Below, in pieces: positions 10,651 to 21,800 of a DNA stretch of 64,000 bases. The DNA is taken from positions 84,705,256 through 84,769,255 of the forward strand of contig OX235271.1 in NCBI GenBank assembly GCA_944472155.2. Reading direction: 5' to 3'. How positions within the stretch are numbered: position 1 is the first letter of the stretch; the number at the start of each line of letters is the position of its first letter. Under the pieces are notes generated by a model, which was not told the origin of the DNA, did no database searches, and saw only the letters and a program-made list of their open reading frames with translations. Position numbers and translations under genes: made by a program. The DNA is from Trichobilharzia szidati (lineage: Eukaryota > Platyhelminthes > Trematoda > Strigeidida > Schistosomatidae).

Positions 10651-11765
10651 TAAAACACAGTCTGTCAATATATAAATCATCTATATACTGCCGACTTGAT
10701 CTCTAAATTAAGGTATTGTGACACCGATTCCCATTCCATTCATGACAATAGCCATAATTGGTTAGAATATTCCAGGACATAAATGAAACACCTATCCAGT
10801 GTTTATCAGAATTCCCAACCATTACCCCGACAACAAAAACATTCCATCAAACTAACATAGAAAAACACATTCATACTAAATTAATTTATTACAAATGGAA
10901 CCAGACATTCAACTTCTTTCGAGAAAAATAATAAATATTCCAAAGATTCCTAATTTTAGACACAATAATAAAACATCCTTTTGACAAAATGGACAGAAAA
11001 GAATTCCTGAAAGGTAGAAAGACAACTAACTGATGTTGTTATGACATATGTCAGATAACTACTGTGAGATAGATAATATAAAGGTACTATTTTTTACATT
11101 TCAAAATGTATACCTTCCTATTTGTTTAAAATGATGACAAAATGATAATCAATAAATTCACGCGCGTCTTTTCAATTGTGTATTCATGTCTGTGTTAAAA
11201 GTACAATCTTGACTGACATTTTATGTGCAAACGAATGAAGAGAAAACAGAGTTAATTAGGGTATATTTAGGTATTGGTTTTCTAGTAGGTTAAATTATAT
11301 TCACAGTTCGTGATATATTCAGTTGCAGGAGGTGATTTCCTTTGGAAGACGAAAACATTCAGAGCATGAGATATGCGAACATGTATATATATATATATAT
11401 TTCCAATGCCCAAATTTTTTCAAACTGTTAACAGTGAACTTGGTTTGCACATACGTTAAAATGTCCACACATTAAAAGGCTGATAATCGTGCATTACGTA
11501 TGCTACGCCTTGGTTCATAACTTGATTTTGCATGTAAACAGTACTTTGTTATTCTAATTCTGAACTAATACAAGGTAATTTGTTGGCCATAAAAGGAAAA
11601 ATAGGTAATTATTGATTTATTTTGCCCGGCGGGCGGTCCAATCTTAAATAACTGATAAGCTCCATGTTGACTGTTGGTCCTAGCATCAGTTGTTTTTTTT
11701 CACAATACTATGTCTTGAATTCCTAAAATCTGTAGCATGCTTCTTTTGTAAAATTCTTTTGGATA
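10651..11765. other. 1.1 kb of unassigned AT-rich DNA
   Basis: Includes an (AT)n run near 11383-11400. No coding or repeat signal was recognised. Confidence 0.35.
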
Positions 11766-12910
11766 GCTAGTGTTATTACTAAGTCATGAAGAAAATAAAA
11801 GGCAAATTCAACGAAGAAAATGTTTCTTTATCGACGAAATCATCTTCAGAGGCTGTACAGTCGTATTTATACTAACAAAACATATATAGTGACATAATTG
11901 ATATAATTACTCAGAAGTGGCTTTAGAAGTGAAAATTAAAAATTGTAAATTACGTGGTACTCAATAGAACAAAGATATAAATTTGATAAGGTTAAAATTG
12001 CTATTGAGTGAGAATAAAGGTATTTGAGTGTCAATTTAACAAGTGTGAAGAGGGTGTAAAATGTGCAAAAGGAGCATATGAGAGTCATAACAGTGAATTA
12101 ATTATTAAAGCAAAAGCAAACTTAAAGTATAACTAAAAATTAAAAAGAGAAGAAAAAAAACAAATTTTTTTTTCAGGGAACGACTAGTGAAGAAGTTAAG
12201 ACCAAGGTAGAATAAGAGACTGGACAAACTTTTTCTGTATACAGAGTTCGAGGTTGTACTGACGAATTGACAACGCCTCCTCCATACACAAATGCCAAAA
12301 CTTGATGATCTTTGTACCATTTGGCTTCACCTTGTCGATGATCTTAAAAGACGACTCTGGTGGAGCTACGTGGCCTGAGTTCACCAAATGCTCGAGAATT
12401 GAGCTAGTAATTGTCTTACATTGTCCCTTTGCTAACCATGCCGGATAATGTTCAGAGATGCGTTTGGAAGGTGTACGCTTTGTGCAGCCACTATAACTAG
12501 CTCCACACGAGCAGGTGAATCTATAAACACACTTTGAGGTAGGTCAAAGCGGCAGTTTATCCTTCACACATCCATTGATCATTTGTCAGCTGTACAAATT
12601 GATACATAGCCCAACCATAAAGAAAGCTTTCCTCAGTGATCTGCATAAGCAGCGATTCTTCAGGATCTCAGCTGCAGTATCACCTTTGAATTCAACACTC
12701 ATAAATAGCAGTTTTTTTGGCACTGTCGGGGTTCTTTCAGGCTTTCCCCTTAACTTCATGATTTTCGCAATAAATCTTGGAGGATATCCATTCTCTATGA
12801 GTACTTGTCTGAGTCGCCACAGTTCCCCCAGTTCTAAAGATGATTTCGTCGATAAAGAAAATTTTCTTCACTTAATTTGTCTTTTATTTTCTTTATTACT
12901 AAGTGTCTAA
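11766..12910 (-). mobile_element. Penelope-like element with inverted flanks, GIY-YIG domain
   Basis: The minus-strand frames at 12105-12387 and the decayed reading up to about 12520 give TCSCGASYSGCTKRTPSKRI, then SSILEHLVNSGH, then NLELCIQKKFVQSLILPWS. This is the end of a GIY-YIG domain of a Penelope-like ORF. The YIG is altered to YSG and the frame is interrupted. A 70-80 base block occurs at both ends in opposite orientation: about 11766-11850 on the minus strand and 12837-12910 on the plus strand, both with GATGATTTCGTCGATAAAG. Such flanks are typical of Penelope terminal repeats. The reverse transcriptase is mostly missing. Confidence 0.75.
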
Positions 12911-13044
12911 CAAAAGTCCTTAGACATACTCTTTGGCACCTATCATGGTTTAGGCTTTAATAATCAGAATCAGTCGTTATCTTCATTGAAATATTAGAGA
13001 GAATAAACCAGTAGCGAGAGTTTACTAGTCATTCCCTTCATAGT

Positions 13045-13215
13045 TATCAAGCAGGCACGTTGTTCACGGTTCGATCCCCGACTGAAGTACTGTTTAACCT
13101 CTTTTAGCCGGTAGTAAGCCCAGAAAATAAGAAGGGTTGAACACGGCTATTGAAACTCCAAGGATTTTAGTTTGGATCCCTATGTTCCACCCACTTAAAA
13201 CGCGAAGAACGACAT
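13045..13215 (+). mobile_element. tRNA-headed SINE, family A, diverged
   Basis: The B-box half is CACGGTTCGATCCCCGACTG; the body has TTAGCCGGTAGTAAGCCCAG and the tail GGATCCCTATGTTCCACCC. The A box is lost or decayed. Confidence 0.65.
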
Positions 13216-13930
13216 TTATACATAAAATCGGTTGTCAATGTGAAAATATTCTGGTGTACTGAAAAACAATTTACTAGAAGCATAGCTAATCGACAGTTGG
13301 GGATTAACACACAGGCAGTGTGAAACGATCTACTTTTCTCTCTATTTAGTCATCCTAATACATACTGGCACACACAAATCTTGTTTTTTTCATTTGTTTT
13401 TAATTCTGTGGTAAATTCCTGTTGCTTTGCAAACACATTTGTAGTGCTGATGTCATATTTGTCTTGACTTGCTTGATTTTTGTCTTCTTATAGATATGTA
13501 ATAACTATGTCTTGACAGTGGGTTAAATTTAGGTCAAATAAACAGTCGGTCTCTCCGTTACACTTTGGCCAACAAAATTTGATGAGATACATACTGATGT
13601 GCTAGTCATGCATTGACAGGATACTTATTAGTAGGAATAAGTGAGTGGAATATAGATGGCAATGATTGGAGAAGTATGGGAATCAAGTCTTACACTGTAA
13701 ATGTTATTTCGGTCACCTTTCAGGCAACAAAACAGGAAGAAAAGTAAAATAAAGGCTTGCATATGATTCAGAAACACTATTAGATAAATTATTTATCGGA
13801 TTGTGCCGGTTGCCGTTTGCGTATGACAAGTAAAACTTCAAATTCCACATTTTATATAGGCTATTTATAACTTACGTAACTAAGTGATAATTATTCCAAA
13901 GATATTTACCAGTTTGAGACATATTTAAGA
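13216..13930. other. unassigned DNA
   Basis: No coding or repeat feature was recognised. Confidence 0.35.
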
Positions 13931-13937
13931 TAAGCTG

Positions 13938-14148
13938 GAGGAATTCATCATGAGCTGACATCAGTTGTAGAACCACTGGAAAACCTGAGAGTACCGGACA
14001 GCTGTTTCGTCTTATTTTGGGACTTTGCATCAGTGTCAGTGCGTACTACTGAGGAGTCCCAACCTAGGACGAAACAGCCAACCGTCCAGTACTCCCGGCT
14101 TTTCTAATTGTTCTGTAACTGATGTCAGCTCATGATGAAATCCTCCAA
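13938..14148. mobile_element. short foldback element of two inverted hammerhead-SINE ends
   Basis: The arms 13938-14025 and 14060-14148 are near reverse complements; GGAGGAATTCATCATGAGCT pairs with AGCTCATGATGAAATCCTCC. There is no tRNA-like head between them, so this is a head-to-head pair of truncated copies. The right arm holds the best-preserved hammerhead motif in the window (next entry); the left arm has a decayed one on the other strand. Confidence 0.75.
14043..14092 (+). ncRNA. candidate hammerhead ribozyme, best-preserved copy
   Basis: Stem I 5' strand GTACTA (14043-14048) opposes CAGTAC (14087-14092) with one mismatch next to the core. The core strand CTGAGGA (14049-14055) fits CUGANGA. 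Stem II is GTCC (14056-14059) with GGAC (14067-14070) around a 7-base loop. GAAA follows (14071-14074). Stem III is ACAG with CCGT around CCAA (one A-C mismatch). Cleavage would fall after GTC at 14086. All 11 or so conserved core positions are present. Activity is inferred, not shown; stem III is imperfect. Confidence 0.6.
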
Positions 14149-14348
14149 CCAATTAAAGAAAATCCCTACTAAACCAATACTTGAACATTTAAGATAAATC
14201 TAGATGTTTAGTGTATATCAGTGAAAACAATTTTAGTTTGTCTCGAAAAAACAGTGATGAGGAGTGTAAGTATACACATCGAGTTTTTAGATTACAGTTT
14301 TTCATAAAGATTTTAAAAGTGAAAAGTTTAATTCATCATAAAAAGTAA

Positions 14349-14700
14349 ATGGTATCAATTTTTCCACGAAAATGTTTCACAACCCCTTCAGTTTTACTAC
14401 TTAATTTCTCCTTTTCTAAATGTACCTGTCAGTTTCACTGCTTCTATGGAGCCGGTTACATTGGGCATAAAATTAGACATATTCATCATTGGATTCCTAA
14501 ACACCATCGTATTTGGATAAGCAAGCAACAGAGAAGATCTATTTTTAGCCTTGTTTTGCCTCACCTTGTAGATACCTTACAAAGACTCTATGTCAACAAG
14601 TTGTTCATAGTTATCTACCATACTTCGACTAATCTTAATTTCACCTTACGAGTTCTTCTTTTACCTAGAGGCTGAAGCTATTGGAATCCATTTGAAGAAG
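14349..14700 (+). mobile_element. Penelope-like element, GIY-YIG tail relic
   Basis: The plus-strand frame contains SKCTCQFHCFYGAGYIGHKI, with the CxCQFxCxxGAGYIG arrangement of a Penelope GIY-YIG domain (compare CIYQFTCSCGARYIG at 59106). It continues with a diverged LVDT block and ends FTLRVLLLPRG. It is probably the upstream member of a pair with the element at 15035. Confidence 0.6.
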
Positions 14701-15034
14701 TCAGAATTATGAGTTCAAAAGAATTTCGTACAGACGCTTTCCTTACCTTGGCCGTCATTAATCGATTGTAAAATTCTGACTATTTCCTTTTCCACTTAAG
14801 CCTTTAACAAGCCATTATTTTAACTATCTTTAATTTTTGTTAAATGTTTTGTATATCACAATGAATGAAAAACAAAATAAAATTGGTCTTACTGACGTTT
14901 CACCAGTTAATGCTGCTAATAGCCTTATCAAAGTATTGTTGAACCACAATTTACAAAATTTCAGCTTATATACAACAACTAAATCATCCCTCTTCAGTAT
15001 GAGTTAATTTCTGTGCTGTTGTCAAGTTGGTCAA
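14701..15034. other. region between two Penelope relics
   Basis: AT-rich and non-coding. It may include the terminal repeat between tandem Penelope copies, but this is not demonstrated. Confidence 0.35.
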
Positions 15035-16330
15035 TTATTGAAGATAGCAAAACCAATTCACCAACTTGCCAACCCATCGACTTACAACCTCTCTAAATAC
15101 TTATCTTCGATACTGAAACTACTCCAAAAAGGACACTCAAAATGCTATAGAAGACTCATATGACTTCAAATACAAAACAGAAAATCGGGAAATTGATGGA
15201 GAAGATATTATTGAAAGCTATGATATCAACTCATTATATACTAGCATTTCCATTACCGAAAGTCTTGGTAGCATTTTCAATTTACTAGAATCAGACACAA
15301 CCCTAACAGAAAGATGTCCACTACACACCAGTGAAGTAATTAAGAGCTTAAAATTCTTTCTAAAAAACAATTATTTTATACCTAGAGGGAATTTATATAG
15401 ACAAATGGTGTAGCTACGGGTTCACCAGTTTCCCCAATAGTCTCTGTTCTTTTCATGAATACACTTGAAGAAAACATCTTTTCAAACATACTCATATCTA
15501 AAGTATGGCTAAGATAAGTTAACGATACTTTCGTTGTGCTAAAATGAGATCGACACACTTTATTCTTGGAGAGCATCCAGTTTACTTCGGAAGCAGACTG
15601 CCTAGTTGAGAGGAAAGAAAGCAGATATTTTAATGCCCAGATCCATATTCTGGAAGAAAACATATCCCACTAAAATTTAGAGTTCGGATCATCATACACC
15701 ATCAGTGCAAAGGTGTCAGTTGCTTCAAGTCTACTTAAACGCATAAACTCTCTAATAACTGATGAAACGGAATAATAAGAAGAAATATCGAATATTACTG
15801 AAATTCTAAAGAAGATTAACTGTCCAAAGAACTTCATTACCAAAATCAACAATGACAATGAATATGATCGAAAACGTATTCAAATGACAGCTGTCATTCC
15901 ATACACATAAGAAAAAAAAGGTGATATCAGAAGAATACTGAAATACAATATCAGAGTTTTCTTCAAAACTTGTTCACGTGAAAGATCTAATTCTAGAAGA
16001 TTCGCTTTCTAATTGTGTCTACAAAAAAGTGCTTGGAATGTAATGCAGTATACATCGGAAAAACATCCCAAGAAATCAAAATCAGAAGAAATGAACACCT
16101 TAGAGCATCTGTCTGACCACCGAGAAAACCATTTGGACCAGAAAAGCTGGAAAAATTATCAATCATAGGTCTACACACAAAACTGATTTTGACAGTATTG
16201 AAATAATCCAGAAAAATTTCAGATATTACAAAAAGCGTCTGATATCAGAAGCACTTCATATCAAATAGGATCGAAATGTCTGAATACGAATGATGGACTA
16301 AGAGAGAATTCGACTTGCTTCCAACACCCT
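15035..16330 (+). mobile_element. Penelope-like element: reverse transcriptase and GIY-YIG, broken by frameshifts
   Basis: Reading the plus strand across frames gives an RT order: HQLANPSTYNLSKYLSSILK, then SYDINSLYTSISI, then FIPRGNLYRQM, then GVATGSPVSPIVSVLFMNTL, then a decayed YVDD region reading VNDTFVVLK. Around 16030-16110 comes ECNAVYIGKTSQEIKIRRNE, a GIY-YIG block. Several in-frame stops are present, for example before the VNDTF segment. The FDxxSLYTSIP and GxxxGSPxSP motifs are those of Penelope-like RTs. An old, inactive copy. Confidence 0.85.
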
Positions 16331-16719
16331 TCCCTCCTCCGTCCACATCAAGTGATAAAATCAAGACAAATGTGATAAGAAATTTCATTATGTAAACACA
16401 TGCTGTTTATATAATTTTATACGCTTATCAAATTCAAGAATCTACACATGGTTTTATTATCTTTAACAAAAATGGAAAACGTAAAAATCACCTCGTGCTG
16501 AAGAACTGTGATGAATGCACTGTATACAAGATGAGATTTTGTAATTTCCGGTTGAACAACATTTTGGTGAATCCATCAGCAGCACTAAATAGCAAAATGT
16601 CAGTAAAAACATTCTCGTTTTCTTTTTCATTCATTGAGCGATACCACAACTTTTATGATGTCAACATTCAGTTAATCTCCAGACATGGTTGAAGCGTCTG
16701 CACGTAACAGCCGACTTGT
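16331..16719. other. unassigned DNA
   Basis: No feature recognised; the 65-codon frame at 16495 looks like chance. Confidence 0.35.
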
Positions 16720-16915
16720 CAGGATAAATGAAACATTTCGGCCCAATGGAAATCAGCCGTTGGGAAGTGTATGTCACGGCTTCGTGGATGGATGCTGGGT
16801 TAGAGTCTCACGGAAACAACATCACTCACTAGAATACCAATAGATCCAGCTGATTGACGAGTCCTAAATGGGACGAAACGCGCGTCCAACACTCATTTAT
16901 TAGTTACTGACAGGC
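16720..16915 (+). mobile_element. Smalpha-like hammerhead SINE
   Basis: From CGTGGATGGATGCTGGGTTA through AGATCCAGCTGATTGACGAG and CCTAAATGGGACGAAACGCG to CGTCC. Stem II, GAAAC and the GCGCGTC stem III with cleavage site match the Smalpha hammerhead known from S. mansoni. The first core strand carries a 4-base insertion (CTGATTGACGA), which should inactivate it. GGGTTAGAGTCTC near 16798 may be the B box. Confidence 0.75.
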
Positions 16916-17224
16916 AAACATCACTATGTGGATGTACTGCATGTTAATCAAGTATAACCTCCATTTTCTTTATAACCAAAATATCCTATGGTCATTATTC
17001 TGCTAATATACACCAGATATAGTGGTTAGTTGTAAACAAAAGATCGACTAATCTAATGACTCCATCATTAGTAGGTTAGATTTCTGGTTTGCATTTTTAT
17101 GAATTCCCTGTTGATCACTTCGAAAATGAATAAAAGATAACGAATTAAGTAATTCTTATTGTATTCATCAATCAGGAAGGTAAACTTGTCCATTTTATAC
17201 ATATTTATTCTATAGAACAATATG

Positions 17225-17528
17225 CACACACTCTACCATGAACCGACATGAGTTATTGGGTCACTGAAAACTGAAGGAATCCTGGGAAACTGTTTCCTCC
17301 TAGCCTGTGACTCTTCAGTGGCACGTACCATGACCCTATGAGGGATAGTACCCATAAGCTTTGGATTATCAGATAAATCTGTTGAATATTCAACAAGTGG
17401 GTTGGAATTCAATAAACCATGAAGTCTAACTTGAGTCAAATGACGATCCAGGAGGAATCATCTGTCCAGTGATTCCTTGATTTCAGTTATTCTCTAACTA
17501 TCACCAATGATTTTCCTGATTGCAGTAG
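17225..17528. mobile_element. foldback hammerhead-SINE (family H) relic
   Basis: The left part (minus strand) keeps CTGAAGAG (as CTCTTCAG near 17310) and GGAAACAG (as CTGTTTCC near 17290). The right part has CATCTGTCCAGTGATTCC. The tRNA-like head is mostly lost. Confidence 0.55.
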
Positions 17529-17529
17529 A

Positions 17530-18430
17530 TTAGATAATGCGACAGACAGTGGACAATGAGGAAACAGGCATAAAATGGAACCACACAAAATACTTGGAGG
17601 ATCTGGACTTCGCCGTTGATATGTGTCTGATTTCCCACAAACTGGAAGATATGCAAGCGAAAAGCAACAGGTTGGCAGAAGAAGCATCCAGAGAAGATAT
17701 GACTTTAGGTGAACATAGAGAAAACAGAGGTGATTTAGATTTCTGGGCAACACCACCAACAGCAACAACAACAGACAACAATCAGCATAAATGGGAGGAA
17801 CCTGAAAGAAACAACCTCCTTTACCTACCTACCTGGGAAGCATCGTTTCAACTACAGGCGGAACTGACGAGGATATCAAAGCAAGAATCGGAAAAGCAAG
17901 ACAAGCTTTCTCTACTCTCAAGTCTGTGTGGAGATCAACTTCACTCAGCATCAAAAATAAGATCCGGATTTTCAACTCCAATGTGAAGTCAGTCAATGCT
18001 ACTATACGGATCAGAGACTTGGCGCGTCACGAAGGCCACTTCGAACAAACTACAGACCTTCATTAACAGTTGTCTTCGCTCAATACTCAAGATCAGATGG
18101 CCAGCCAGAAAAGATCAGCAACAGAGATCTCTGGCAATGAGCGAACCAACACAGCAGGAACCGATTGTGAAACAAATAGGCAGGAAGAAATGGAGATGGA
18201 TTGGCTGGCCATACTCTGAGAAAACAAACCATCAAGTGACATCACTAGACAAGCCATTGCTCGAGTGGAACCCGAAAGGGAAGCGGCGGCGAGTTGGTCG
18301 TCAGTGCAAGGGTGACTTGGAAGAGGTCATGTGAAGAGGAGATGAAGACGTGTGGGCACACTTGGAGCCAGGTGAAGACTCTAGCAGAGAACCGAACGCA
18401 ATGGACACGCACGGCTGATACCGTATGTTC
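17530..18430 (+). mobile_element. RTE/SR2-like LINE, RT C-terminus to 3' end
   Basis: The plus-strand frame at 17537 contains LEDLDFAVDMCLISHKLEDM, an RT catalytic block in which the FADD motif reads FAVD. Then come GLGSIVSTTGGTDEDI-type sequence in another frame, SMLLYGSETWRVTKATS, QTFINSCLRSILKIRWPAR and RKKWRWIGWPYS. The 3' end (GTATGTTCCTCTAGGAATTA) resembles the LINE tail. It is 5'-truncated and frame-shifted, and the FADD to FAVD change alone would kill RT activity. Confidence 0.85.
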
Positions 18431-18439
18431 CTCTAGGAA

Positions 18440-18879
18440 TTAAGGGAAACAATAATAATAATAAGGTTCAGTTGCTGTCTGAATGTACTTTTATTAATAA
18501 CAGATACTGTGGAACCTATGAACGAATTACTCGGGGCATTTATGTCTTTTTTTGAGTGAAATGAGATGGTAAATGGTTAAATTTAATTTTCCGAAAATGA
18601 TTAACTGTAAATAAGTAACTGTGTAACTACTTATAAATACCGCAGTAGTAGGTAAATTAGAGAAACATTTGGATCAGATAACGAGAATATATCTGTATCT
18701 GTAAAATATGCCAAATAATTGAGTGAAATTGTCACACTGTGTAGCACCAAATAGTCATTTAGGCAGAAAAACAGTACTGCTTTTGGGGAAAAAATCCACT
18801 GTCCACTCAGATACATAAGATCCCAGATTTCGACTCTCACAGTTGCACTTTACCATTGCCATTCTGGGTGAATGTTTTA
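18440..18879. other. unassigned DNA
   Basis: An ATAATA run near 18450 marks the LINE 3' end. Nothing else was recognised. Confidence 0.35.
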
Positions 18880-19115
18880 AAAGGGTCAACAATTTTATTT
18901 TGCTGGATGGTGACTATCAGTGGAATTCAGTATGCAAATTTCGTCCTATCTAGGATTCATCAGGTGGATGTTCCAGTGAGTGATGATGGTGTCCTCATTG
19001 GAACTCAGACCCCGCACCCATCATTTCAAATATCATGGCATTATCCACTAGGCTGCATTAGCCCTTTTAATCCTCAAACATTGTCGAAGAGCACGTACTA
19101 AGAGCCAAAATGTCA
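18880..19115 (-). mobile_element. Smalpha-like hammerhead SINE, core conserved
   Basis: On the minus strand CTGATGA (18957-18963) is followed by ATCC, a loop and GGAC, then GAAA (18939-18942), then a diverged stem III and TGAATTCCACTG. The invariant core is present and the cleavage triplet would be ATA, which fits NUH. The pair closing stem II is A-C and stem III is largely lost, so activity is doubtful. Confidence 0.65.
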
Positions 19116-19224
19116 ACATAGATCCAGCATTCTGGCACAAGGTAACCAACCGACAGGAAATGTAGATTATTCTAGAACCATGCAGAATTTTTGAGTATTC
19201 ATTTTTTAACAATTCAATTGATTT

Positions 19225-19530
19225 TAGGTTGGATTTTTATCATTAATCAAAATGAGTTGCAAGATCACTGAAAATCAGGGAGTACCGGACAGCTACTTTG
19301 ACCCAAATTGAGACTCTTCAGTGTTAAGCACTCATTATCCAAACAAGCATCGAACCTTAGACTTTCAGGTTATGCGACGAACTCACTGATCATCCAACTT
19401 GTGGCAGGTAATCGCCTGGGAATTCTACTATTCTCCTATTTCTGAAGAGTCTCAAACTAGGACGAAACAGCTTTTCACTACTCCAACTGATTTTTATAAT
19501 GTTTATCAGTAGGTAACTGAACATAAATCA
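19225..19530. mobile_element. inverted pair of hammerhead-SINE ends (family H)
   Basis: The left part is on the minus strand with a broken core (GAAA replaced by CAAA). The right part on the plus strand has CTGAAGA (19442-19448), GTCT with GGAC stem II, GAAA (19464-19467), ACAGCTTTTC and a possible UUC cleavage site at 19474-19476. Stem I is degenerate. A reverse tRNA-like head lies near 19340-19400. Confidence 0.6.
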
Positions 19531-20214
19531 TTAAAATATCTTGTTGATAATTGTCGAGGCAAAGTGGTAAGCCCAGAAGACTGTCTAAATAACATACAAA
19601 AATAATGACAATTTTTTCTAATTTTGTTTATATCATCCGTGTTAACTAAAGTGCACAACCTATCACTATATTTGTTCTGTGTAGGATTTCGTTTAACGAT
19701 TATGCAACAGCTGTGTTCTTATGAAGAAATTATATTTTTCCCTTATTTTTTATCTGTAAATCTAACAGATTTATTAAGAAGAAAATAAAAAGAAAATTGG
19801 AAAAAATGTTTGTCTACAAAGTGTACCATGGAATTAAGGAAAAAAACGAGTTAATACTTAGTAATTTATTGTATTTAATTAAATATTGGACACATTGATT
19901 CCTTGAACATAGTTAAGGTTAGAGAAGCAGTCGTAAGCGTTTGTATGTACAGTGTGTCAACATATACTGTCTAATAAGTGAAGAAACTAAGTGAATACAT
20001 GTAAATTTCACATGGGTGTATTTCTCGAGTTTTAACTCTCTCTTTCTCTCTCTCTCTCTAGTGCATACTTCATATCGTAGTATTTGAAAAAGGAAAGTGA
20101 AGCTGTTTCCGTCTATCACTCTATAAACTGACAGTCCTTTGATGTTAAATTCAGAGAATAACTTAAACGTGTAGATTATTCAGGACAAGAAGAATGAAAT
20201 TACTTTTGATTGGA
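19531..20214. other. unassigned AT-rich DNA with a CT repeat
   Basis: A (CT)n-like tract lies at about 20035-20060. No gene was recognised. Confidence 0.4.
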
Positions 20215-20570
20215 CAATAGTTAGTAACTAGTGTAATTTGTCTAGTCCTATCTTTGGTGTAGACTAAATTCTATCAGTCGAGTTCGCTATGTGGTCACCA
20301 TGCTAGGTGGCACGCCATTATGGTACACCGTGAATTGTTGGTATTATAAAGTTGGAGGTAATCGGTAAGGAGCCCTACCTGACCTAGGTTTCGTACGAGC
20401 TGGCACTCACCAGTCAGCAAAGTGTATCTTCAACCTTGAAGGAACTCATTTCCCTCCTGAGATTCGAACCCGTGTCACCCAGTGCTGCAGTTAGAGACGT
20501 TACCACTGAGCTATTCAGACTCAAAATTGACCTCCTGTTGGAATGTACTGGATAATTTCCTCTTCCGGCT
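20215..20570 (-). mobile_element. tRNA-headed SINE, family T, near full length
   Basis: On the minus strand the head near 20460-20525 reads TAGCTCAGTGGTAACG (A box) and GGGTTCGAATCTC (B box). The body contains GTGCCAGCTCGTACGAAACC, TAGGTCAGGTAGGGCTCC and GTGTACCATAATGGCGTGCC. It matches pieces at 53565-54520. The head differs from those of families A and H. No hammerhead motif was seen. Confidence 0.75.
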
Positions 20571-21084
20571 ATACAATTATATACATATGTTTATACACAT
20601 AGAATATTCTAAAATAGTAGTGAATAACACTATTAGTGTTTTTTAAGTAATATCGATTTGTTAAGTAAGATCAATGGAATCACAGTTCATTAAAGATGCT
20701 TAAATTATAATAATAAAAATAAAGATGTAGTAGCAAATAGAATATCAAACGAAATTAAAGAAATTTCCACAACAAAATCTAGGATCATTAGAGCCTCGAT
20801 GACCAAGGAAGGGCAATGTCTGAACTAGCTTCTTTTGGACACATAAATTAGGCTTCTTAATGTGGATCCCAACAGCTAGCCTCAGCAATATTTAATAGAC
20901 AAACTCTTAAGGCGAAGTCTGTATGTAGAGGCTGTAAAAGTTCGACTAACCATTTAGCTACGGGACAGTATAGAAAATATTCTTAGCTTGATTTAGGAAT
21001 GGTATCTGTTTTGTACTCATTAAACTTTGATACTCTCATATCTGTTCCTTTCTCATCCTTTCGCACTCTGAGTGAAAACTTTCC
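20571..21084. other. unassigned DNA
   Basis: Nothing recognised beyond AT-rich sequence. Confidence 0.35.
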
Positions 21085-21245
21085 GGCTTCAAATTACGAA
21101 AGCTCAGCAGAGAGGTGGGTCAATCTTTCTTCTTCACCAGGCTTACTGCCGGCTAAGCGAGGTTTAAGGAGTGCGTCAGTAGGGGTTCGAACCCCGGTCA
21201 ACGTGCATCTGGTTGGCGAGTATTCCACCGCTGAACCAACACCCA
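21085..21245 (-). mobile_element. tRNA-headed SINE, family A, head and part of body
   Basis: On the minus strand the B box is GGGGTTCGAACCCC-like (21184-21202, reverse), near GGCTAAGCGAGG of the body. The A-box part is near 21220-21235. The 3' tail is missing. Confidence 0.65.
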
Positions 21246-21639
21246 AATATTAAGTATCTAGAATTATTTTTCCCATATATTCCTTCTATTGTAAGTTATA
21301 AGAAATGAATTTTATTCAGCTTCGGCGTGAAAGGGAGGTCGAAAACTTATCATTACCTCAAAGCCGATATATTCCAGTCAGCGTTTTATTTCTGGAAATA
21401 AAAGAATCTCGATTTCTTGCTGTCTGCTTTTTTATCTGATGTCAGCGCTTAGGTAAACGATAATTAATACTAACGTGGATGAGGCATAGATCGTCTGAAC
21501 GATTATTTAACTTCTGAATGAAGTTAATACTGAAGGTATCCGAGACCCTGATAAACAAACGACGGCAACAATATCTACCCCTATTTGTCATCGTCTTATG
21601 ATTCTCAATAACTGTTAGAGAAGTTGAATTTCATGTTAT

Positions 21640-21800
21640 CTGGTGAATGGTGACCAGCAGTAAAATCGAGAATGCACGTTTTGTCCTATTTGAGATTTGT
21701 CATCCGGACTTACTTGCCTGTGTTCACCAGTGAGTGGTGGTGTTTCCACTTAGAAGTGAACCCACCACCCACTGTTTCAAACGCCGGAGACTTATCCACT
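21640..21800 (-). mobile_element. Smalpha-like hammerhead SINE, decayed
   Basis: The minus strand reads GGATGACAAATCTCAAATAG then GACAAAACGTGCATTC. This is the order of the Smalpha hammerhead, but the CUGAUGA core is altered and GAAA has become CAAA. Confidence 0.6.

Noticed and set aside
15382..16178. Minus-strand open frames over the Penelope element
   Set aside because: Antisense shadows of the plus-strand RT, whose motifs are clear.
17487..17781. Minus-strand open frames of 83-94 codons
   Set aside because: They are antisense shadows of the plus-strand LINE reverse-transcriptase fragment.
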